This document shows, one piece after another, positions 60,156 through 64,000 of a DNA stretch of 64,000 bases (position 1 is the stretch's first letter; every line of letters begins with the position of its first letter). Location of the stretch: positions 6,324,001 to 6,388,000 of the forward strand of contig NZ_CP087203.1 in the NCBI RefSeq assembly GCF_026016325.1. Reading direction: 5' to 3'. Both the position numbers and the translations under genes were made by a program. The notes beneath the pieces were generated by a model. It saw only the letters and a program-made list of their open reading frames with translations. It made no database searches and was not told the DNA's origin. The DNA comes from Pseudomonas sp. B21-056 (lineage in GTDB: Bacteria; Pseudomonadota; Gammaproteobacteria; Pseudomonadales; Pseudomonadaceae).

Positions 60156-62339
60156 ATGCGCGATGATCTCTCTCTTCTGCTGAACTCCCTCAACGATGCC
60201 CAACGCCAGGCCGTAGCCGCCTCCGTGGGTCGTCAGTTGGTCCTGGCCGGCGCCGGTTCCGGTAAAACCCGGGTGCTGGTGCACCGTATCGCCTGGTTGA
60301 TCCAGGTCGAGAACGCCTCGCCCCATTCGATCCTGTCAGTGACCTTCACCAACAAGGCCGCTGCCGAGATGCGCCATCGCATCGAACAGTTGATGGGCAT
60401 CAACCCGGCCGGCATGTGGGTCGGTACGTTCCACGGCCTGGCGCACCGCCTGTTGCGGGCGCATTGGCAGGAGGCCGGCCTGAGCCAGACCTTCCAGATC
60501 CTGGACAGCGACGACCAGCAGCGGCTGGTCAAGCGGGTGATCCGCGAGCTGGGGCTGGACGAGCAGCGCTGGCCGGCCCGCCAGGCCCAATGGTTCATCA
60601 ACGGTCAGAAGGACGAAGGCCTGCGTCCGCAGCACATCCAGGCCAGCGGCGACCTGTTCCTGGCGACCATGCGCGGCATCTACGAAGCCTACGAGGCCGC
60701 GTGCCAGCGTGCCGGGGTCATCGACTTCTCCGAATTGCTGTTGCGGGCCCTGGACCTCTGGCGTGATCATCCGGGCCTGCTGGAGCACTATCAGAAGCGC
60801 TTCCGGCATGTGCTGGTGGACGAGTTCCAGGACACCAACGCCGTGCAATACGCCTGGCTGCGCCTGCTGGCCAAAGGCGGCGACAGCCTGATGGTGGTGG
60901 GTGACGACGATCAGTCGATCTATGGCTGGCGCGGCGCCAAAATCGAGAACATCCACCAGTACTCGGCGGATTTTCCTGACGCTGAAGTGATCCGCCTGGA
61001 GCAGAACTACCGCTCCACCGCCGGCATCCTCAAGGCCGCCAACGCCTTGATCGCCAACAACACCGGGCGCCTGGGCAAGGAGTTGTGGACCGACGGCGGC
61101 GAAGGCGAAGCCATCAACCTCTATGCCGCTTTCAACGAACACGATGAGGCCCGCTATGTGGTGGAAACCATCGAGAGCGCGCTGAAAACCGGCCTGGCCC
61201 GCAGCGACATTGCCATCCTGTATCGCTCCAACGCCCAGTCGCGGGTATTGGAAGAAGCGTTGTTGCGCGAGCGGATCCCTTACCGCATCTACGGCGGCCA
61301 GCGCTTCTTCGAGCGCGCCGAAATCAAGAACGCCATGGCCTACCTGCGCCTGCTCGAAGGTCGCGGCAACGACGCCGCCCTGGAGCGGGTGATCAACGTA
61401 CCGACCCGGGGTATCGGCGAGAAAACCGTCGAAGCGATCCGCGATCATGCCCGTCACAGCCATGTGTCCATGTGGGAAGCCATGCGCCTGCTGGTAACCA
61501 ACAAGGGTGTGACCGGGCGTGCCGCCGGCGCGCTGAAGGCCTTTATGGACCTCATCGAAGACCTGGCCGCCAAGTGCGCGGAGATGCCGCTGCACTTGAT
61601 GACCCAGACCGTCATCGAACAGTCCGGGCTGATTGCCTATCACGAAGCGGAAAAAGGCGAGAAAGGCCAGGCCCGGGTAGAAAACCTCGAGGAACTGGTC
61701 AGCGCCGCCCGCAACTTCGAGAACACCGAAGAAGACGCCGACCTGTCGCCCCTGGCGGCCTTCCTCGGCCATGCCTCCCTGGAGGCCGGCGACACCCAGG
61801 CCGAGGAACATGAAGACAGCATCCAGTTGATGACCTTGCACAGCGCCAAGGGACTGGAATTCCCTTACGTGTTCCTGGTGGGCATGGAAGAAGGTCTGTT
61901 CCCCCACAAGATGAGCCTGGAAGAGCCGGGACGCCTGGAGGAGGAGCGCCGCCTGGCCTATGTCGGCATTACCCGCGCGATGCAGAACCTGGTGCTGACC
62001 TACGCCGAGACCCGACGCCTGTATGGCAGCGAGACCTACAACAAGGTGTCACGTTTCGTACGTGAAGTGCCGAAGGGTCTGATTCAGGAAGTGCGCCTGT
62101 CCAACAGTGTCAGCCGTCCGTTCGGAGGCAGCCAACCGCTCGGCACCAGCAGCCTGTTCGGTGGCAGCGACATCCCGGACACCGGCTTCAGCCTCGGCCA
62201 GACCGTGCGCCACTCGGTGTTCGGCGATGGCGTGATCCTCAATTTCGAAGGCGCCGGCGCCCAGGCCCGGGTGCAGGTGAATTTCAGCGAAGGCAGCAAA
62301 TGGCTGATGCTGGGGTATGCCAAGCTCGAGGCGATCTAG
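60156..62339 (+). CDS. uvrD: DNA helicase II UvrD
   Basis: The product is 727 aa, normal for UvrD. It is an SF1A 3'-5' helicase acting in nucleotide excision and mismatch repair. Motif Ia/Walker A is LAGAGSGKTRVL, motif Ia TFTNKAAAEM, motif II VDEFQDTN, motif III GDDDQSIYGWRGA, motif IV QNYRSTAGIL, motif V TLHSAKGLEFPYVF and motif VI EERRLAYVGITRA. The C-terminal HSVFGDGVIL with KWLMLGYAKLE is the UvrD/PcrA Tudor-like tail. I did not find a convincing LexA box upstream. Confidence 0.97.
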   Translation: MRDDLSLLLNSLNDAQRQAVAASVGRQLVLAGAGSGKTRVLVHRIAWLIQVENASPHSILSVTFTNKAAAEMRHRIEQLMGINPAGMWVGTFHGLAHRLLRAHWQEAGLSQTFQILDSDDQQRLVKRVIRELGLDEQRWPARQAQWFINGQKDEGLRPQHIQASGDLFLATMRGIYEAYEAACQRAGVIDFSELLLRALDLWRDHPGLLEHYQKRFRHVLVDEFQDTNAVQYAWLRLLAKGGDSLMVVGDDDQSIYGWRGAKIENIHQYSADFPDAEVIRLEQNYRSTAGILKAANALIANNTGRLGKELWTDGGEGEAINLYAAFNEHDEARYVVETIESALKTGLARSDIAILYRSNAQSRVLEEALLRERIPYRIYGGQRFFERAEIKNAMAYLRLLEGRGNDAALERVINVPTRGIGEKTVEAIRDHARHSHVSMWEAMRLLVTNKGVTGRAAGALKAFMDLIEDLAAKCAEMPLHLMTQTVIEQSGLIAYHEAEKGEKGQARVENLEELVSAARNFENTEEDADLSPLAAFLGHASLEAGDTQAEEHEDSIQLMTLHSAKGLEFPYVFLVGMEEGLFPHKMSLEEPGRLEEERRLAYVGITRAMQNLVLTYAETRRLYGSETYNKVSRFVREVPKGLIQEVRLSNSVSRPFGGSQPLGTSSLFGGSDIPDTGFSLGQTVRHSVFGDGVILNFEGAGAQARVQVNFSEGSKWLMLGYAKLEAI

Positions 62340-62360
62340 AAGGTTTCTCGACACTTTATA

Positions 62361-62449
62361 TGGGAGCGAGCCTGCTCGCGATAGCGGTACATCAGACAAT
62401 ACTGATGCTGACTGACACTCCGCTATCGCGAGCAGGCTCGCTCCCACAG
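62361..62449. repeat. REP doublet, family A
   Basis: TGGGAGCGAGCCTGCTCGCG at 62361 and CGCGAGCAGGCTCGCTCCCA at the right are exact inverted arms with about 50 bp between. It follows the uvrD stop by 22 bp. Confidence 0.88.
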
Positions 62450-62646
62450 AGATATCTTCGACATCAAAGCGCTTTCCGATAGAACTTGTTCACCTTTCCT
62501 ACAGCCCAAAGCGAACAGGCCCTCTTGCGCCTCTGAAGCTGAACCTAAGCTGTCACGCAAAAGCCCGAAACACTCTGCCGCTAGCCAGCAACAGTTCACC
62601 TGTGCAACATGGCGCGCGTGCTACTCACAAATGGGAATGCCTTTAT

Positions 62647-63522
62647 ATGAAACGTTTTCTGAGCATCGCCATGGCGTTGTGCATCGGCCTGACGATGGCC
62701 ATCGACGCCAATGCCGCCAAGCGCTTTGGCGGTGGTAAAAGTGCCGGCGCGGCCCCGACTCACCAGACCAGCCAGATGGCGCCGTCCTCTGCCGCCGGCC
62801 CGACCGCCGCCACCGCAGGCGCAGCCGGTGCCGCTGGTGCAGCCACCAAGGCCGGCGGTGCTTCGCGCTGGCTCGGCCCCCTGGCCGGCATCGCCGCCGG
62901 TGGCCTGCTGGCCTCCATGTTCATGGGCGACGGCTTCCAGGGCATGCAGATCTTCGACATCCTGATCCTGGGGGTCATTGCCTTCCTGGTTTTCCGCTTC
63001 ATTGCCGCCCGTCGTCGCAAGCAGCAGGAGCAGTACGCTCCGGCCGGTCATGCGCCGATGCAGCGTGAAACCTTCAACCAGCAACCTGCCGGCGGCTCGA
63101 TTTTCGGCGGTTCGGCAGCTCCGGTGGCCGCCCGTCCGGTGATCAATGCGCCTGCCTGGTTCAACGAAAAGAACTTCGTCGAGGCCGCGCGCACCCACTT
63201 CAACTCCCTGCAGCAACATTGGGACGCGAACGAGATGGACAAGATCGCCGAGTTCGTGACCCCGCAACTGCTGGAGTTCCTCAAGCGCGAACGTGCCGAC
63301 CTGGGTGATGGCTACCAGTCCACCTACATCGACAACCTTCAGGTGCAGTTGGACGGTGTCGATGACCGTGCCGACAAGACCATCGCCACCCTGACGTTCA
63401 GCGGTGTCTCGAAGGACTCTCGCTTCGACCAGGGCGAAGCGTTCAGCGAAAGCTGGAACATGGAGCGCGCCCAAGGCGAAAACCAGCCTTGGCTGGTGGC
63501 AGGTATTCGCCAGAACGGTTGA
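62647..63522 (+). CDS. Tim44-domain inner-membrane protein
   Basis: The product is 291 aa from the ATG at 62647. The N-terminus is a signal-anchor or signal peptide (MKRFLSIAMALCIGLTMAIDANA). An Ala/Gly-rich region (about 45-80) precedes a hydrophobic segment IFDILILGVIAFLVFRFIAA (about 102-121) and a short basic stretch. The C-terminal about 130 residues form a Tim44-like domain (AWFNEKNFVEAARTHFNSLQ, VTPQLLEFL). Bacterial members are membrane proteins of unknown role. It is followed by an intrinsic terminator. Confidence 0.88.
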   Translation: MKRFLSIAMALCIGLTMAIDANAAKRFGGGKSAGAAPTHQTSQMAPSSAAGPTAATAGAAGAAGAATKAGGASRWLGPLAGIAAGGLLASMFMGDGFQGMQIFDILILGVIAFLVFRFIAARRRKQQEQYAPAGHAPMQRETFNQQPAGGSIFGGSAAPVAARPVINAPAWFNEKNFVEAARTHFNSLQQHWDANEMDKIAEFVTPQLLEFLKRERADLGDGYQSTYIDNLQVQLDGVDDRADKTIATLTFSGVSKDSRFDQGEAFSESWNMERAQGENQPWLVAGIRQNG

Positions 63523-63554
63523 ACCTTTGCGCGTTTCACCTGTTGAAATAAGAG

Positions 63555-63580
63555 AACCCCGGCTCAAGCCGGGGTTTTCT
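63555..63580. terminator. Rho-independent terminator of the Tim44-domain gene
   Basis: AACCCCGGCT, a CA/A loop and AGCCGGGGTT form a strong stem followed by TTTCT on the plus strand; AGAAAA on the other side gives a weaker T-run on the minus strand. Confidence 0.88.
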
Positions 63581-63662
63581 ATTTCGCGGTTGCATCTATG
63601 GCGCGCTACTGTATAAACCGCCCCATGTAAAACCGCGCCATCGAGAAAGAGGACACCCGGAC

Positions 63663-64000
63663 GTGGAAGAAATCATCGAACAATTGCGTGAAGCCAACGA
63701 ACCGGTACCGGTTCCACTGGAGTTGCCCGACGAAGACCTGCTGGTAGAGATCGAAGAGCAGTTGTTCATCGACATCCCGTTCGTCTTCAGGGAGTTTTTG
63801 CTGACCGTCAGCGATGTCATCTATGGCAGCCTGGAACCGGTCACCGTGACAGACCCCAATTCCCATACCTACCTGCCGGAAGTGGCCGCCACTGCCTGGG
63901 ATGCCGGTGTCGACCGCAGCCTGATCCCGATCTGCCAGGACGGCGACGATTACTACTGCGTCGAAGAAGACGGCACCGTGGTGCTCTGGCAAGCCGAAGA
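63663..64000 (+). CDS. SMI1/KNR4-like protein, N-terminal part
   Basis: The frame opens with GTG at 63663, with AGAGGA about 11 bases before it, and runs off the window after 112 codons. The sequence MEEIIEQLREANEPV, then LPDEDLLVEIEEQLFIDIPF and VFREFLLTVSDVIYGSLEP fits the SMI1/KNR4 fold, where LP-x-DY-like segments recur; the later PICQDGDDYYCVEEDGTVVLW is the family's central motif. Such proteins often act as immunity factors or as housekeeping proteins of unknown role; this one sits after a terminator in a conserved uvrD neighbourhood, which favours the latter. Confidence 0.75.
   Translation, partial: MEEIIEQLREANEPVPVPLELPDEDLLVEIEEQLFIDIPFVFREFLLTVSDVIYGSLEPVTVTDPNSHTYLPEVAATAWDAGVDRSLIPICQDGDDYYCVEEDGTVVLWQAE

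Overview
The window looks like chromosomal DNA of a Pseudomonas of the P. fluorescens group. The genes are GC-rich, and the order of the core genes (ubiA, phoB-phoR, phoU-pstBACS, purEK, aspA, pycAB-pycR-hexR, uvrD) is the one I know from the ubiA-to-uvrD part of Pseudomonas chromosomes. Most intergenic gaps carry Pseudomonas REP-type inverted repeats. I see no tRNA, rRNA or CRISPR array.

Region 1 (1-15.6 kb) is the phosphate-starvation region. It holds the end of ubiA, a small secreted protein, phoB-phoR, a CNNM/CorC-type membrane protein, an M23-like envelope protein, an intact-ended IS4-type insertion sequence with a frameshifted transposase, a response regulator, and phoU-pstB-pstA-pstC-pstS on the minus strand. 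Candidate Pho boxes lie upstream of phoB, pstS and, separately, pstC. PstSCAB imports phosphate, PhoU and PhoR sense transport status, and PhoB activates the regulon.

Region 2 (15.7-32.3 kb) is metabolism and transport: an MHS-type transporter, an acyl-CoA thioesterase, a hexose-6-phosphate mutarotase, a DUF3299 protein, a GlsB/YeaQ-type membrane protein, purEK (with a terminator-like hairpin in the leader), a LysR regulator divergent from aspA, an alanine/glycine:cation symporter, a type I asparaginase, an AraC regulator (with a perfect hairpin touching its start codon), a lone DUF3800 gene with structured flanks, and an acetylpolyamine deacetylase followed by a polyamine-binding protein. 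Asparaginase and aspartase together would take asparagine to fumarate and ammonia.

Region 3 (32.6-45.9 kb) is the accessory part. Two very large proteins (1537 and 1650 aa) resemble the Pseudomonas dermonecrotic-toxin-like (DUF6543) proteins. The second carries an OTU-like cysteine-protease signature in permuted order (Asn-His-Tyr strand before Asp-Gly-Asn-Cys). Between them are a MocR-type regulator, whose linker is built from a REP doublet and a 12-bp tandem repeat resembling DnaA boxes, a divergent PaiB-like protein and two GNAT acetyltransferases.

Region 4 (46-64 kb) holds a homocysteine S-methyltransferase, an amino-acid ABC transporter pair, a short-passenger autotransporter, the two-subunit pyruvate carboxylase with its LysR regulator PycR, a small charged protein, a HexR-type regulator with a perfect HexR-like operator, a membrane GGDEF-EAL protein, uvrD, a Tim44-domain membrane protein and the start of a SMI1/KNR4-like gene cut by the window edge.

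All functional names are from reading the sequence and recalling families; no database search was run.
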